Source: Xenopus tropicalis (Eukaryota > Chordata > Amphibia > Anura > Pipidae). Taken from it: a stretch of DNA of 64,000 nucleotides. Below the pieces are notes generated by a model, which saw only the letters and a list, made by a program, of their open reading frames with translations, was not told where the DNA came from and did no database searches. Below, piece by piece: positions 44,266-55,289 of the stretch. The stretch is from NCBI RefSeq assembly GCF_000004195.4, contig NC_030677.2, positions 201,860,713-201,924,712 on the forward strand, in the 5' to 3' direction. Position 1 is the stretch's first letter, and the number at the start of each line of letters is the position of its first letter. Both the position numbers and the translations under genes were made by a program.

Positions 44266-44758
44266 TAGGGCTGGGCGATATACCGTTTAATACCGAATAC
44301 CGGTGTTTTTTTTTAAAACTATATTCATTTTTCAAATACCGCCATACCGGGGTGTCCGGGTACTCACTCGTGCGGCCCGGTCTCGCGCGCCCCGTTGTCC
44401 GCGGGACGTAGCGCACGTACATGTCAAAGCGTGCACGTCCGCGACTCGCTGACGGCGCCGGTTCTGCGCATGCATGGGGGGTATTTAAAGCTATCAAACG
44501 CCTCCTCCTGTGCTATATTGTCTGCGGCCTTGCCTGGGAAACTAAGCCTGCCTGATTTACCTTACGACTTTCTGTTGCCGATCCTTCGCTTGCCTGACTG
44601 TGATTTTCAATACTGCAGTTATTATTCTCTAATTTATTAGGAAATGGGGTTAACACCTAATCATGCATGGTAAAAAAAAATACCGTCAAATACCGTGACA
44701 CCGATATAATTTTGAAAAATACCGTGATATAAATTTTTGGTCATACCGCCCAGCTCTA
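44266..44758. mobile_element. hAT-type element with perfect 8-bp TSD
   Basis: Ends TAGGGCTGGGCGATATACCG and TCATACCGCCCAGCTCTA; CCTTAGTA is duplicated at 44258-44265 and 44759-44766. Subterminal repeats of AATACCG-type occur at both ends (TACCGAATACCGG; AAATACCGTGACACCG). The middle is CpG rich (GGTCTCGCGCGCCCCG). 493 bp, no transposase. Confidence 0.92.
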
Positions 44759-44992
44759 CCTTAGTAGATAAAATGGGCTACTCTTAGCAACTATTTAATT
44801 GGTTTCATGTTTATTTCCCTTTCTCTTCTGACTCTTTCCAGCTTTCAAATGGGGGTCACTGACCCCGGCAGACAAAAAACTGTTGCTCTGCGAGGCTCCA
44901 GTTTTATTGTTATTATTACTGTTTATTACTTATCTTTTTATTCAAACCCTCTTCTATTCATATTCCTGTCTTTATGTTCAAACATCATTCTA

Positions 44993-45337
44993 AAGGTGCC
45001 CATACACGGGCCAATTCTAGCTGGCAATATCAGTCCCTTAGACCAATTCGGCAGCTAATCGGCCCGTGTATGGGCACTAACAACGGGCCTGCCCGACCGA
45101 TATTTGGCCTGAAATCGGGCAGATCTCGATCGGGCAGGTTTAACAATTTAGCCGGATTGAGGACAACATCGGCTCGTTGATGCGGTCCCTGAACTGACAG
45201 ATGCCTATACCCGTCGTTCTATTTCAACTGTTTGGCCCCAGGGCCAAACGTCCGAATTAGCCCGATATCGATACCGTAGGTGGGGATATCAGGAGAAGAT
45301 CGCCAAGCGAGCGGATCTTAGTGTGTATGGCCACCTT
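44993..45337 (+). mobile_element. Family G MITE in the family A host
   Basis: AAGGTGCCCATACACGGGCC to GTGTATGGCCACCTT, with TA at 44991-44992 and 45338-45339. Internal CGATCGGGCAGGTTTAAC and CGTTTGGCCCCAGGGCC-like pieces agree with other copies. Confidence 0.87.
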
Positions 45338-45370
45338 TAGAGTTAATGTAAAGGTAAACAACCCCTTTAA

Positions 45371-45861
45371 GTGTGCCTCTTTAATCTGAATGTCATCCTA
45401 TTGGCTGAATCTTGAAAGCCAATTGTATCAACAACATGCAGATTAAACAGAATGGATGGGGCATGAACAGAGATCCTTAGGTTTATTTGTCAGTCAGCTG
45501 TGGGCAGTTTCAGAAAACCCAGCGAGATGGGGCATCTTCAGGACTGGCATAGATCAGCTACAGGGATAAATAGCTTGATAACAATTTATTTTTTTATAAT
45601 GATTAATTAGACACAGGCTGTTCAATGTACCCAAAAGCTCCTGCTGCATGGGCTGGATACACACAGGCTGAGAATTTGCCCCTACTCTTCCAAAAGCTTG
45701 TTGGTGTGCCTGCCCCTGTTGCCACTGTGTTGGCCCGGGGACAGGCACACTGAGCAGATTTCAGCGTGTAACTGATTCCAAAGGGAAATAGCAGTTGCTA
45801 ATTTGAAGTGAAATGGACATTCTAATAAGGCTTATGTCTCGCAGAGATCACTGACAACTCA
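45371..45861. other. No gene recognised
   Basis: No recognised repeat; short frames only. Confidence 0.45.
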
Positions 45862-46036
45862 ACGCTCCGAAATGCCTTTCTACCAGTAACAATAGGGGTC
45901 ACCGGTGGAAAGGCCTACACATGGCTTCGGCTTTCCGAAAGTTACCTGCAGGAGGAAACTTTGTACAACTTCGGAAAGCCAACACGATGTGTAGGCCTTT
46001 CCACCGGCAACTCTTATTGTTCCCGATGGAAAGCAT
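45862..46036. repeat. Imperfect inverted repeat, possible MITE
   Basis: GTGGAAAGGCCTACACATGG, CTTCGGCTTTCCGAA at about 45903-45943 pairs with TTCGGAAAGCCAACACGATG, TGTAGGCCTTTCCACCGGC at about 45969-46009; pairing extends outward through AACAATAG. Arms are near 65-70 bp. Ends and TSD not defined. Confidence 0.75.
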
Positions 46037-46489
46037 CTGCGGTAGCAGAGATCTATTGTGGGCAACTCACTCTGTGGGACATAAGCCTGAAGCAGGAAAG
46101 CGGAACAAGGCAAAGATGGCGAGGAGCCCCACCACCAGGTACAGCTGCCTCAGGTGACTCCCAACAAGGTCACAGTGATCCCAGCTAGTGCTGATATGTG
46201 CCGGCTCCTATCACTACTCTATTTAATGTGCTCTCCTAGGAGATTAGAACAATTGCTCTCGGCTGCCGCTGCTTTAAGCAAATCTCTAGTTTCTGGCAAA
46301 CGTCTCAAGATCGTCCTGCTCACAAGAACTATGATTCAACAGGCTGAGAACCCCCGGCTTGCCCTTGAAAAAGAGAAAGAAAGAATTCAGCGCAAGGGGT
46401 ATCTGGGTAGCCAATTGTTACACCTTTGGTTACACTGATCACTTTCCATTATCCCTATCATATGGTATGATAAACCTCATCTTTTGCAT
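46037..46489. other. No gene recognised
   Basis: A 94-codon plus-strand frame (46154-46438, ending LHLWLH) is non-repetitive, but I recognise no domain. Not called as CDS. Confidence 0.4.
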
Positions 46490-46602
46490 GAAGATGTCCT
46501 GCAGCCCCTAAGCTCAGCTTCTCAACTGCTGCCCAAAGCACACTGAGCACGTGCAGTGCCACTGACTGCACAAAGATGGGCAAACAAGATCCAAAATTTA
46601 GG
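46490..46602 (+). mobile_element. Fragment of the same T2-type MITE as 9020-9240
   Basis: CTGCAGCCCCTAAGCTCAGC and GAGCACGTGCAGTGCCACTG. Runs into family A. Confidence 0.6.
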
Positions 46603-47050
46603 CCCTCCTCTATTCATATTCCTGTCTCTCTTTCAAACCACTGCCTGGTTGCTAAGTATAATTGTGCCCTAGCAACCAGATAGCTGTTGATCTTACAAAT
46701 GGGAGAGCTGCTGAGCAAAAAGCTAAATATTTCAAAAACTGTAAATAATAAAAAATGAAGATTAATTGCAAATTGTCTCTATAGCAGTGATCCCCAACCA
46801 GTGGCTCAGGGGTAACATGTTGCTCCCCAACCCCTTGGGTGTTGCTCTCAGTGCCGCCAAACCAGGGAGTTATTTTTGAATTCCTGACTTGGGGGCAAGT
46901 TTTGGTTGAATAAAAACAGGATTTCCTACCAAATAAAGCCCCTGTAAGCTGATAGGGTGCATAGAGGCACCTAATAGCCAATCACAGCCCTTATTTGGCT
47001 CACCATTATCTACATCATATTAAAAGTTAATTTGAAGGTGAACTTTTAAT
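46603..47050 (-). mobile_element. Family A MITE with hAT insertion
   Basis: CTCTATTCATATTCCTGTCT, TGCCTGGTTGCTAAGTATAA and TTAATTGCAAATTGTCTC, then the hAT, then CTACATCATATTAAAAGTTA and TTTGAAGGTGAAC. Confidence 0.82.
46795..46985. mobile_element. hAT-type MITE, right end lost
   Basis: Starts CAGTGATCCCCAACCAGTGG as at 22382 and matches it to CCCTTATTTGGCTC, then ends; the terminal 110 bp are missing. Confidence 0.78.
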
Positions 47051-47448
47051 AAAAACAAGTAATTAGTTTGGCAATACTGGTCATATTATACAGAAATACT
47101 TATTCTATAAATGGTCAAGTCTCATCTGCTGCCCAACTGCTTTAGTTTATGACATTATACAGCAGCTCTGTATCGCTGGTACTATAAACAGCCATAAAGT
47201 ATCCCGTACAGGCCAAGACTCTAACATCCTAGCAGCCTTCAGCTAAAGACTTTGCAATTCCATACTATGAGCAGCCAAAAGCTTCTGGGCTCATACTCTG
47301 CCTGAATCGCTCCTTAAATTCTTTATTGCTTGTAGCATTAAACACTATGATGAAGTTAAGGGAGTCCCCACCCAAACAAGCAAGCTGGGAGGTACAGGGC
47401 CACAGGGGACCACCCGTCATATGGCTCCAAACTTAGTAATAACAAGCC

Positions 47449-47450
47449 CC

Positions 47451-47485
<35 letters not shown>

Positions 47486-47487
47486 CC
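47449..47487. repeat. (AT)n(AC)n microsatellite
   Basis: About 12 TA then 6 CA dinucleotides. Flanks (47051-47448) show no gene. Confidence 0.9.
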
Positions 47488-47499
47488 TATGGGACAACA

Positions 47500-47692
47500 C
47501 ATAAGAGCAGATTTATTTGAATGTGAGATTAGCTTTCCTATGGGACATTTGGAAGTGAGTTTATCAAATGGTGAACTCTTGCTTTCACCCACTGGTAAAT
47601 ACATTGCTAAAAATCCCATAGGAATAAATAAAATGAATTTTTCAGTGGTGAGCTCTCATCTCACATTTTGATAAATCTGCCCCATAGTGTGC
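47500..47692. mobile_element. Palindromic MITE (TGTGAGAT / ATCTCACA ends)
   Basis: Left GCAGATTTATTTGAATGTGA, right TCTCACATTTTGATAAATCT, CTGCCCC; middle AAAAATCCCATAGGAATAAA. Relative of 31330-31530. Confidence 0.72.
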
Positions 47693-47759
47693 CCAGTAAA
47701 CAGAGTCCCGTTCATGTTTATATAAGCACTGCCTACTCAAACTATCCATTTCTCAAACC

Positions 47760-47903
47760 CCCAAATGTAATAAAAGGCACTAAAATTACCCGGGAGCAAT
47801 AACCCATAGCAACCAATAAGATGTTTGCAGGTGACCAATAAATTCTACCTGGTGATTGGGATACTGCCTCTGGGCAAACTTTGTGCATTTTATTATATAA
47901 TCA
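47760..47903. mobile_element. MITE-like element, relative of 22205-22372
   Basis: TAATAAAAGGCACTAAAATT, AACCCATAGCAACCAATAAG and TGCATTTTATTATATAATC. Confidence 0.6.
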
Positions 47904-48116
47904 TCTAGATTGTAAGCTCTACGGGGCAGGGACCTCCATCCTCTTGTGTCTTTGACTCTTAACTTATTGCAACTGTACCTTGTATTTATTGTTATACTTT
48001 GTATTTATCTATTATTATCTTAATAACCCCGTTTGTATGAATGTATTCTACTGTACAGCGCTGCGTACATAAGTAGCGCTTTATAAATAAAGATATATAT
48101 ACATACATACATAACC
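47904..48116 (+). mobile_element. Retroposon 3' tail ending in ATAC repeats
   Basis: ATTGTAAGCTCTACGGGGCA, GGGACCTCCATCCTCTTGTG, ACTGTACAGCGCTGCGTACA and TTTATAAATAAAGATATA, then (ATAC)n. It shares the ATTGTAAGCTC..GGGGCAGGGAC core with the 51-bp minisatellite unit, so both derive from the same class of tail. Confidence 0.72.
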
Positions 48117-49126
48117 CCATATGACTTAATCCCAAGAATCCAGCTCTGCTAACATTATTCTCGTGAAATTAAAGGGGAAATTTACTTTCAACAAAGTGGC
48201 AATATTTTTCCAAATAAGCACATTCGCAGATTGGAATAATTTTTGTTATTATATTTAATGTTGGGGTTTATTTTTTATTATATTTGTCTGCAAGTTAAGC
48301 ACTTATGGGGTTGCTCGGGTTCCGTGGCATATCTGATGGAGAAGGGGGTCACAGTATAAAAGCATTAAGTCCTAATAAATGAGGACATTGTAGCTTTAAG
48401 TACTGCCCTGGTCTATTCTGTACCCCCCTGCTGTATAAGTATTCCAGCCGATTGCTAATTATATCTTGTGGACCAGATGGAGTTCTAGATTAGAGAGAAT
48501 TAGGTCACCTAACTTCATTTATTTATGAGTGTATAATGTCCGCCAGAGCAAGGGAAGCGCAGAGCTGCTACGACTGCAGGAAAAACACAAACTGCACAGA
48601 AATCATCCGTCTCGTGCAGCTGACGGGGGGCGGCCATTGCTCCGCTCGCTAAAAATAGGCAAAAGCTGAAATAAGCACATTGGGTTTCGCCAAGATCACT
48701 TCTTTTTCTCCTTTGCAAACAAAATAAATCACCAAGCGGAGTGAGTGGCTGATTTAAAGCATTGATCTTTCGCTAATGAAAGCATTGGGGCCCTGACAGG
48801 TACTTATTGGCCTCGGAAGCGCAAATAAGATGGGAATAAAATAATAATTAATCCTGGGAAGCCTTAATCATTCCCCTTCGGGGAGGAAATGGAAAGGAAG
48901 GGGGGTTTCAATAGGGACGTGCCAGTCTGCGGCGGATAAAATGGGGGGTTGTTTGGCTTCTGACACACGAATAATGCCTGGCAGCCAAACTGAAGCCTTA
49001 ATTATAGCAATACAAGGAGATTACTGATGAATGTTTTCTCGCTGAGCTTTCCCCATACCTACTTATTCAGGGATAGCAAAGAGCCGCCCCTTTAACTGCT
49101 GAGAACTACAATTCCCAGGATTCCTA
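48117..49126. other. Repeat-poor block, candidate noncoding element
   Basis: About 1 kb with no recognised repeat between repeat-dense flanks. 48680-48900 has TAAT-core and GATTA-like words (AATAATAATTAATCCTGGGA, AAGCCTTAATCATTCC). No ORF. No function can be claimed from this alone. Confidence 0.45.
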
Positions 49127-49508
49127 CAGAATGGCCTATTTCTAGCAACTTTTCAACTGGTCTTCATTATTTATTTTTTTATAGTTTTTGAATTGCCTTC
49201 ATCTTCTAACTCTTTGCAGCTTTCAGATAGGGCTCACTGACCCCGGCAACCAAAAAAACTATTGCTCTGTTTTATAGTTATTGTTCATTTTTATAACTTA
49301 TTTTTCTTATTCAGATCCTTTCCTATTCAGATTTCAGTCTCTCATTCAAACCATTCCCTGGTTGCTAAGGTAATTTAAGCCCTAGCAAAAAGATAGCTGC
49401 TGAAATTCCAAACTGAAGAGCTGCTGAACAAAAATTAAAATATTTAAAAAACTACAAGTAATAAAAAATGAAGACCAATTGCAAATTGTCTCAGAATATT
49501 ACTCTCTC
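49127..49508 (-). mobile_element. Family A MITE
   Basis: GCAACTTTTCAACTGGTCTT, GGCTCACTGACCCCGGCAAC, TCCCTGGTTGCTAAGG and ATTGCAAATTGTCTCAGAAT in minus order; its last part abuts a second copy. Confidence 0.83.
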
Positions 49509-49782
49509 CAACCACAAAACTGTTGCTCTATCAGCCTACAACTTTATTATTGCTTTTTGTAACTTATCTTTTTATTAAGGCACTCTCAAATTCATTCTCC
49601 AGCCTCTCATTCAAACCACTGCCCAGTTGCTAGGGTAAAATGGACCCAAGTAACCAGATAGTTGCTAAAATACCGAACGCACCAAAAAACACACAAATAA
49701 TGAAGACTAATTGGATACATTTGCAAAGTATAACGGTCTGTATCATTCTAAAAGATAATTCAAAGGTGAATTACCACTTTAA
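49509..49782 (-). mobile_element. Family A MITE, second copy, older
   Basis: CTGTTGCTCTATCAGCC, GCCCAGTTGCTAGGGTAAAA, TAATGAAGACTAATTGG and the end CAAAGGTGAATTACCACTTT then AA. Same orientation as the copy before it. Confidence 0.78.
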
Positions 49783-49804
49783 TAACAAGCTATGTCTTAC
49801 AGCT

Positions 49805-50345
49805 GTACAGGCAAGGGACCAGTAATCCAGAAACCCTTTATTTAGTTCCAAATTATGGAAAGTCCCATAGACTCCATTTTAAGGAAATATTTTTGATTTT
49901 TTTTAAATATTACTTTTTTCTCTGTAATAATATAAGTACAACTTGTACTTGATCTCAACTAAGATATAATTACCCCTTATTGGGGGCAGAACAGCCCTAT
50001 TGGGTTTATTTAATGGTTAAATGATTCCCTTTTCTCTGTAATAATAAAACAGTACCTGTACTTGATCCCAACTAAGATATAATTACCCCTTATTGGGGGC
50101 AGAACAGCCCTATTGGGTTAATTTAATGGTTAAATGATTCCCTTTTCTCTGTAATAATAAAACAGTACCTGTACTTGATCCCAACTAAGATATAATTACC
50201 CCTTATTGGGGCAGAACAGTCCTATTGGGTTTAATTAATGTTTAAATATTTTTTTAGCAGACTTCAGGTATGGAGATCCAAATTACAATAGTACCGCTTA
50301 TCCGAAAAGTCTCAAGCATTCTGGATAACAGGTCCTATACCTGTA
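49805..50345 (+). mobile_element. Family H MITE carrying locus 3 array
   Basis: Left TACAGGCAAGGGACCAGTAA, right GCATTCTGGATAACAGGTCC, TATACCTGTA. Both ends and the flanking single-copy parts are present, making this the smallest complete array-bearing copy. Confidence 0.88.
49930..50225 (+). repeat. 113-bp array, locus 3, three units
   Basis: GATC(T/C)C at 49951, 50064 and 50177, exactly 113 bp apart. First unit is more diverged (AATATAAGTACAACTTGTAC) and is closest to the single-copy family H sequence. Confidence 0.95.
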
Positions 50346-50750
50346 TACAACATACCATGTAACACAGTACTGGGATATCCGCCTATAGGAACACTGAGGA
50401 TATTGCCATGCAAGAACAATATTTTCGAAGAGTCTCTCAACCCTGTAGGAATCAGTATTGTCTCAGTAAATGGCACAAACCCAACATATCAGTTCCTTTA
50501 ATTAACCTGATTAGTATGAAACCCATTGTGATGGCTGCATATCTTACACTGATTGCCAGGCTATATCACTTAGCTAATTATTTCAAAGATGCCAAGTGGC
50601 TATTGAACCAGCTCAAAACTGCACTTGTTCTTTTGCCATAAGTGATATCTTTATAGTGGTCTGTAATTCCTTGTTCCTTCATTTTCTTTAATATAATGAA
50701 TTAGTCAAATTGAGTTGGTACACTGCCCTAAGCCTTCTGCTGGATATGGT
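50346..50750. other. No gene recognised
   Basis: A 77-codon plus-strand frame (50408-50641) is unsupported. No repeat recognised. Confidence 0.45.
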
Positions 50751-50751
50751 C

Positions 50752-51514
50752 CAGGTATGGGACCCGTTATCCAGAATGCTTGGGACCTGGGGTTTTCTGT
50801 ATAAGGAGTCTTTCCGTAATTCGGATCTCCTACCTTAAGTCTGCTAATAAAATGATTTAAACAGTAATTAATCCCAATAGGACTGTTCTGCCCCAATAAG
50901 GGGTAATTATATCTTAGTTGGGATCAAGTACAGGTACTGTTTTATTATTACAGAGAAAAGGGAATCATTTAACCATGAAATAAACCCAATAGGGCTGTTC
51001 TGCCCCAATAAGAGGTAATTATATCTTAGTTGGGATCAAGTACAGGTACTGTTTTATTATTACAGAGAAAAGGGAATCATTTAACCATGAAATAAACCCA
51101 ATAGGGCTGTTCTGCCCCAATAAGAGGTAATTATATCTTAGTTGGGATCAAGTACAGGTACTGTTTTATTATTACAGAGAAAAGGGAATCATTTAACCAT
51201 TAAATAAACCCAATAGGGCTGTTCTGCCCCCAATAAGGGGTAATTATATCTTAGTTGGGATCAAGTACAGGTACTGTTTTATTATTACAGAGAAAAGGGA
51301 ATCATGTAACCATTAAATAAACCCAATAGGGCTGTTCTGCCCCCAATAAGGGGTAATTATATCTTAGTTGGGATCAAGTACAGGTACTGTTTTATTATTA
51401 CAGAGAAAAGGGAATCATTTAACCATTAAATAAACCCAATAGGGCTGTTCTGCCCCCAATAAGGGGTAATTATATCTTAATTGGGATCAAGTACAGGTAC
51501 TGTTTTATTATTAC
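50752..51514 (-). mobile_element. Family H MITE carrying locus 4 array, far end truncated
   Basis: In minus orientation: CAGGTATGGGACCCGTTATC, CTTGGGACCTGGGGTTTTCT, then the array. It stops after ACTGTTTTATTATTACA at 51514 without the expected other end. Confidence 0.85.
50870..51514 (-). repeat. 113-bp array, locus 4, six units
   Basis: GGATCAAG at 50921, 51033, 51145, 51258, 51371 and 51484. The first two spacings are 112 (CCCC for CCCCC), the rest 113. Variant CCATGAAATAAA is found in the 5'-most units. Confidence 0.96.
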
Positions 51515-51597
51515 AAATTGCAAATCTCCAATATCTATTAAAGGGCAAGTTTCATAGTTTGTGCCCCAGGAGGAGCAAGCTAATAAAGCTAATAGAG

Positions 51598-51686
51598 CCC
51601 ACACTCCAGTTGGGGGAACAACACTATTTGGGCTAGAGGCATAGGAGCAGCCCAACGGTACTGTTTGCTCCAACTGGAGTGTGGGA
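51598..51686. repeat. Inverted repeat, 16-bp arms
   Basis: CCCACACTCCAGTTGG (51598-51613) and CCAACTGGAGTGTGGG (51671-51686) are perfect reverse complements 57 bp apart. Perhaps the core of a small MITE; ends not defined. Confidence 0.8.
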
Positions 51687-52433
51687 ACAATTAGCTCCTT
51701 TGGTGGAGGAAATTATTTCACTATGGTAGGTGCCCTTCAAAGGACATGTCAACCCCAAAAAATAATTTTTTGCCCTATAAAAGAAAACATAATTGTACTG
51801 CTCAGAACATAATTCTGCCTCACACACCCTCATAGCATTTAGGCAAATGAACGTACCAGGGAATGAGTGATAACATTTTTAGCAGTTCATGCAAAATTTC
51901 GACAAATGTTCTTTCCTAGGAAATGAGCCGCTTATTGCTGCGAAAGCTCAGGAAACAGAGAGCTCGTTCCGTTCCAAGGAAATGAAGTCACGCGGCGGCA
52001 GCTCTATACAGTCTGCCATTGCAGAGCCGGCACTTAGGGAGATTAATGGGAATATGTAACCTGTTTGTAACAATTAATGTTGCCTTTTATTTTTCCCTTA
52101 CACAGGAAGTAAGGGGAGAGGGCAGAACCCGCTGTGCGCAATGAGCATACCAACCAATATGAATCAGTCTCTCCATTGAGTTTGTCTCAGCTCAGGCATC
52201 TTCCTAGATCACCATAGAACAGCACCCCCAGTGGTGGCAGATGTTGTACAGCGCTCTATGGAAAATGTCCCAGCAGAGGCAAGCAGTACAGCTGCTCCCA
52301 CTCAAACACAGCAAATCTGCTTAGAAGCACCCTCCTGGGCTTTAATAATCCCTAATTTAGGCAAAAGGAGATTGAATAGGAAGGAGACATATTGCACAGA
52401 GCATTCTCAGTCTAACTCCTCTCCACGTTCTAC
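51687..52433. other. Repeat-poor block, no gene recognised
   Basis: TTCAAAGGACATGTCAACCC near 51737 resembles a T2-type end, but no partner was found. From 51850 on nothing repetitive is seen; a 68-codon frame near 52231 is unsupported. Confidence 0.4.
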
Positions 52434-52930
52434 TTAAAGGAAAACTATACCCCCAGAATGAATGAATAATTATATGTTTATATCATATTAAGTGGCCTAT
52501 TAAAGAATCTCCCCAAACTGGAATATATATATCAGTAAATATTGCCCTTTTGTATCCTTTCCCTTGAGCCGCCATTTAGTGATGGGCTGTGTGCTCCCTC
52601 AGAGATCAGCTGACAGGAAGTGATGCAGCTCTAACTGTAACAGGAAGTAGTGTGGGAGTAAAAGGCAGAACTCTGCCCATTCATTGGCTGATGGGGCCTA
52701 GCATGTATGTGTGCCTTGGCTTGTTTGTGTGCACTGTGACTCCTATGATCCCAGGGGGCGGCCCTTAGTACATAAAATGGCAGTTTTCTATTTAGGATTA
52801 CCCAATGGCACATACTACTAAAAAAGTATATTTATATGAAAATGGTTTATTTAGATGAAGCAGGGTTTTACATATGAGCTGTTTATACAATATATTTTTA
52901 TAGAGACATTGTTTGGGGGTATAGTTTTCC
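52434..52930 (+). mobile_element. Family E MITE (T2/Kolobok-type), near complete
   Basis: Left TTAAAGGAAAACTATACCCC, right GGGGGTATAGTTTTCC; the last TTTAA is replaced by ATAG. Interior TGTAACAGGAAGTAGTGTGG and ATCCCAGGGGGCGGCCCTTA. Right third matches 15280-15434. Confidence 0.88.
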
Positions 52931-53235
52931 ATAGTTACATACATGTTACTGACATTACACACCTTCATAAATTCATGTCTGGATCTCCCTATCTTGCCAG
53001 AAATTCCTGAGAATAAAGCAAAATGTGCATCTTCATTTTCTCAAGTCCTGGCCCAATCATTGCACTGCACTCAGCTGGACCAACCAACATACTCAGCACC
53101 CTTCCACCATATCCAACTGCACTCACTGGAAGGAGCCTGAGTTGCTGTATCCCTTAAGTCACAATTTTATTTCTATGGAACCCCCACGGCACCATACTTA
53201 TCCAGACTGGCACTCTAGAAAGCCCAGCCGGGGCA

Positions 53236-53512
53236 ACCCCTGAGTGCATGCGCAAACAAGCCCTTCCCCCTGAGTGCATGCGCAAACAAGCCCTTCCCCC
53301 TGAGTGCATGTGCAAATAAGCCCTTCCCCCTGAGTACATGTGCAAACAAACCCCTCCCACCCTGAGTGCATGCACAAACAACCTCCTCCCCCTGAGTGCA
53401 TGCACAAACAAGCCCCTCCCCCCCTAAGTGCGTGTGCAAACATGCCCCTCCCCTGAGTATATGAGCAAACAAGCCCCTCCCACCCTGAGTACATGAGCAA
53501 ACAAGCACTGTT
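53236..53512. repeat. 31-34-bp minisatellite, about nine units
   Basis: Unit CCCTGAGT(G/A)CATG(C/T)GCAA, ACAAGCCC(T/C)TCCC. Early units are 32 bp; later ones gain 1-2 bp in the C runs. Minus-strand frames of 85, 131 and 151 codons (Cys-Thr-Gln-Gly-type repeats) are by-products. Flanks 52931-53235 and 53513-54080 show no gene. Confidence 0.95.
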
Positions 53513-54082
53513 CCATGTGGGGGGGAAAAGGTTTGGAATATGACGCGTGTCCACTGGGGGACTAAGGTCCAGACTAGGTATAGGTGACAAAAGAGGTACG
53601 TGCCTATCACCCCTACACCATGACATCATCAAGCAAACTGCCAATGTCATCACGCAATGTCATCACGTCTTTCTGCTAGCATGATAATGTGTGGGGGGGG
53701 AAGGGGGCTGGGCTGGATGCAATTCAAAGGGGTTGAAAACTGGACAGGTGGCAACCATAGCATCCCTAGGAAACTTTTCCCCATTTAGAGGGCTGCTCCT
53801 TGGGTCAGTGGCTAATATGTCTGAATATATAGTGAATAGTGTGCCCCCATTCAAAAATATAAGGATATTATAAATCACTGAGGAGTTCCACGACCATATA
53901 AATGCATGAGCTTAAAACACGGAACTGGTGAATTTATGCTGTATTTATAGAACACAAGTTTCAGTGAGCCATGTGACAGAAATGACATCACAAAGCACTG
54001 ATTATAAGGATATAATTTACAGGATATGCATGGCTCTTGTGTATTATATATTAAGTAACACCATGCATCACACTAATGGCAT

Positions 54083-54084
54083 TA

Positions 54085-54118
<34 letters not shown>

Positions 54119-54121
54119 TTT
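54083..54121. repeat. (TA)n(T)n tract
   Basis: About eight TA then 24 T. A T run after TA repeats can be an insertion tail or simple expansion; no retroposon body was recognised beside it. Confidence 0.88.
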
Positions 54122-55136
54122 AAACCAAACTAAATAAATGCCAGCATTGTATCAAATCATAACACATGTAAGCCTATTTTATACAAGCCATGTGTTCTGC
54201 CCTAAGGCCTGTAGAGAACCATGAATGGATTTTGACCCCTATTTATCTCCCTGTGGAACCACTGTATCCTACACCGTGTATCAGATATCTGCTACGTAAA
54301 GTTGTGCCCTATTGCCCCATTCAGCTGGATGGCGGCCCCCGAGGCTACGTAGCAGCTGATTTATATACACTGTACTGGGGCTTCTGAGGCACATTTGTTC
54401 CAGTGCAGGGTAACAGGGAGAATAAACAGTATAAAGCACAGCTTTGGGCACGGGTTCCAGTGCAGAGAAACACTAAATAAATAATTAAGAAAGGAAATCA
54501 GTATTTGGCATGGAACCTGGCTAATCCGGCCTTAATGCACCCGTATCTGCAGTATTGATTTTCTGCTGGAACTGTCGCCTCTGGCCCGTAACTCTTAGCA
54601 ACAAGTAGAAAAGGCTTTATCCCCAGTCTCCCATATTCCAGGAGGAGAATGTAATAGAAAAGATTATAATATATATATATATATATACACTTCTGCAATT
54701 CTGTTGCTGGCTGTGAGCCCATATGCAACACAAATGCGCCATTCTATTTGTTATTATTTCCTCATGGCTGGCAGAGGCCACAAAAAGCTACAAAAAATGC
54801 CTGTCAATGGTCCCTGTGGCCCCGCAAGCAAACACAAGCTAACCCAAGCATGCAGTGTTGTGTCCCATAGGAGTCTTCCTTGTCACTGTGGAAACGCTAA
54901 GCAGGAGTAGTCTGTGCAGGTCACAGCCCAGCGCCGCCGACTGGCTCCCTATGCCTTACAGACCACAAGGGGCATCAGCAGTGATGGGTGCTGACATGGC
55001 CTCAGAACCCCCCCCCCCCCCCAAAACACTGCTCTAGACCAGCATACCTTATTCCATTATATAGCATCAGCCTGGGTATAGCACTTGGCTGGCTTAGAGA
55101 CAAAGCTGGCAGTTGTAGGGTTAACTGAAGATTAGT
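54122..55136. other. No gene recognised
   Basis: Contains an (AT)n run at 54668-54688 and a C run at 55008-55022; otherwise no recognised repeat or supported frame. Confidence 0.45.
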
Positions 55137-55289
55137 ATTTTACTCACACCAGTAAGGGTGACGGCAGGGAAACTTCAAGCAACTTTGGAAACATAAAGCT
55201 TTGTATGTTTTACCGCTGGCAATTCACTTTATTGCTAGTGGGAAAGCATTCAGTGGAGATTTGTTGGCTGCAGTAACCCGGATTTAACC

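Larger units (their letters stand above)
43613..45370 (-). mobile_element. Family A MITE split by three insertions
   Basis: Host pieces read in minus orientation: GGATCACCTTCAGGTTAACT (43617), then after two insertions GCTACTCTTAGCAACTATTT, GCTTTCAAATGGGGGTCACT, GTTGCTCTGCGAGGCTCC (44770-44990), then after a third TAATGTAAAGGTAAACAACC and CCTTTAA (45345-45370). Some host sequence before the last piece is deleted. Confidence 0.85.

Noticed and set aside
43683..44411. Long repeat protein of 242 residues (and 203- and 172-residue minus-strand frames)
   Set aside because: All lie on a 39-bp tandem array within a MITE; open frames on both strands are a by-product of unit length.
46154..46438. Possible exon or retroelement ORF remnant
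   Set aside because: Non-repetitive 94-codon frame, but no domain, splice context or homology I can name.
53154..53653. Cys-rich repeat protein on the minus strand
   Set aside because: Three overlapping frames over the same 31-34-bp minisatellite; varying C runs shift frame.
54083..54121. Poly(A)-tailed SINE or processed pseudogene on the minus strand
   Set aside because: The T run follows TA repeats and no retroposon body or gene-like sequence adjoins it.
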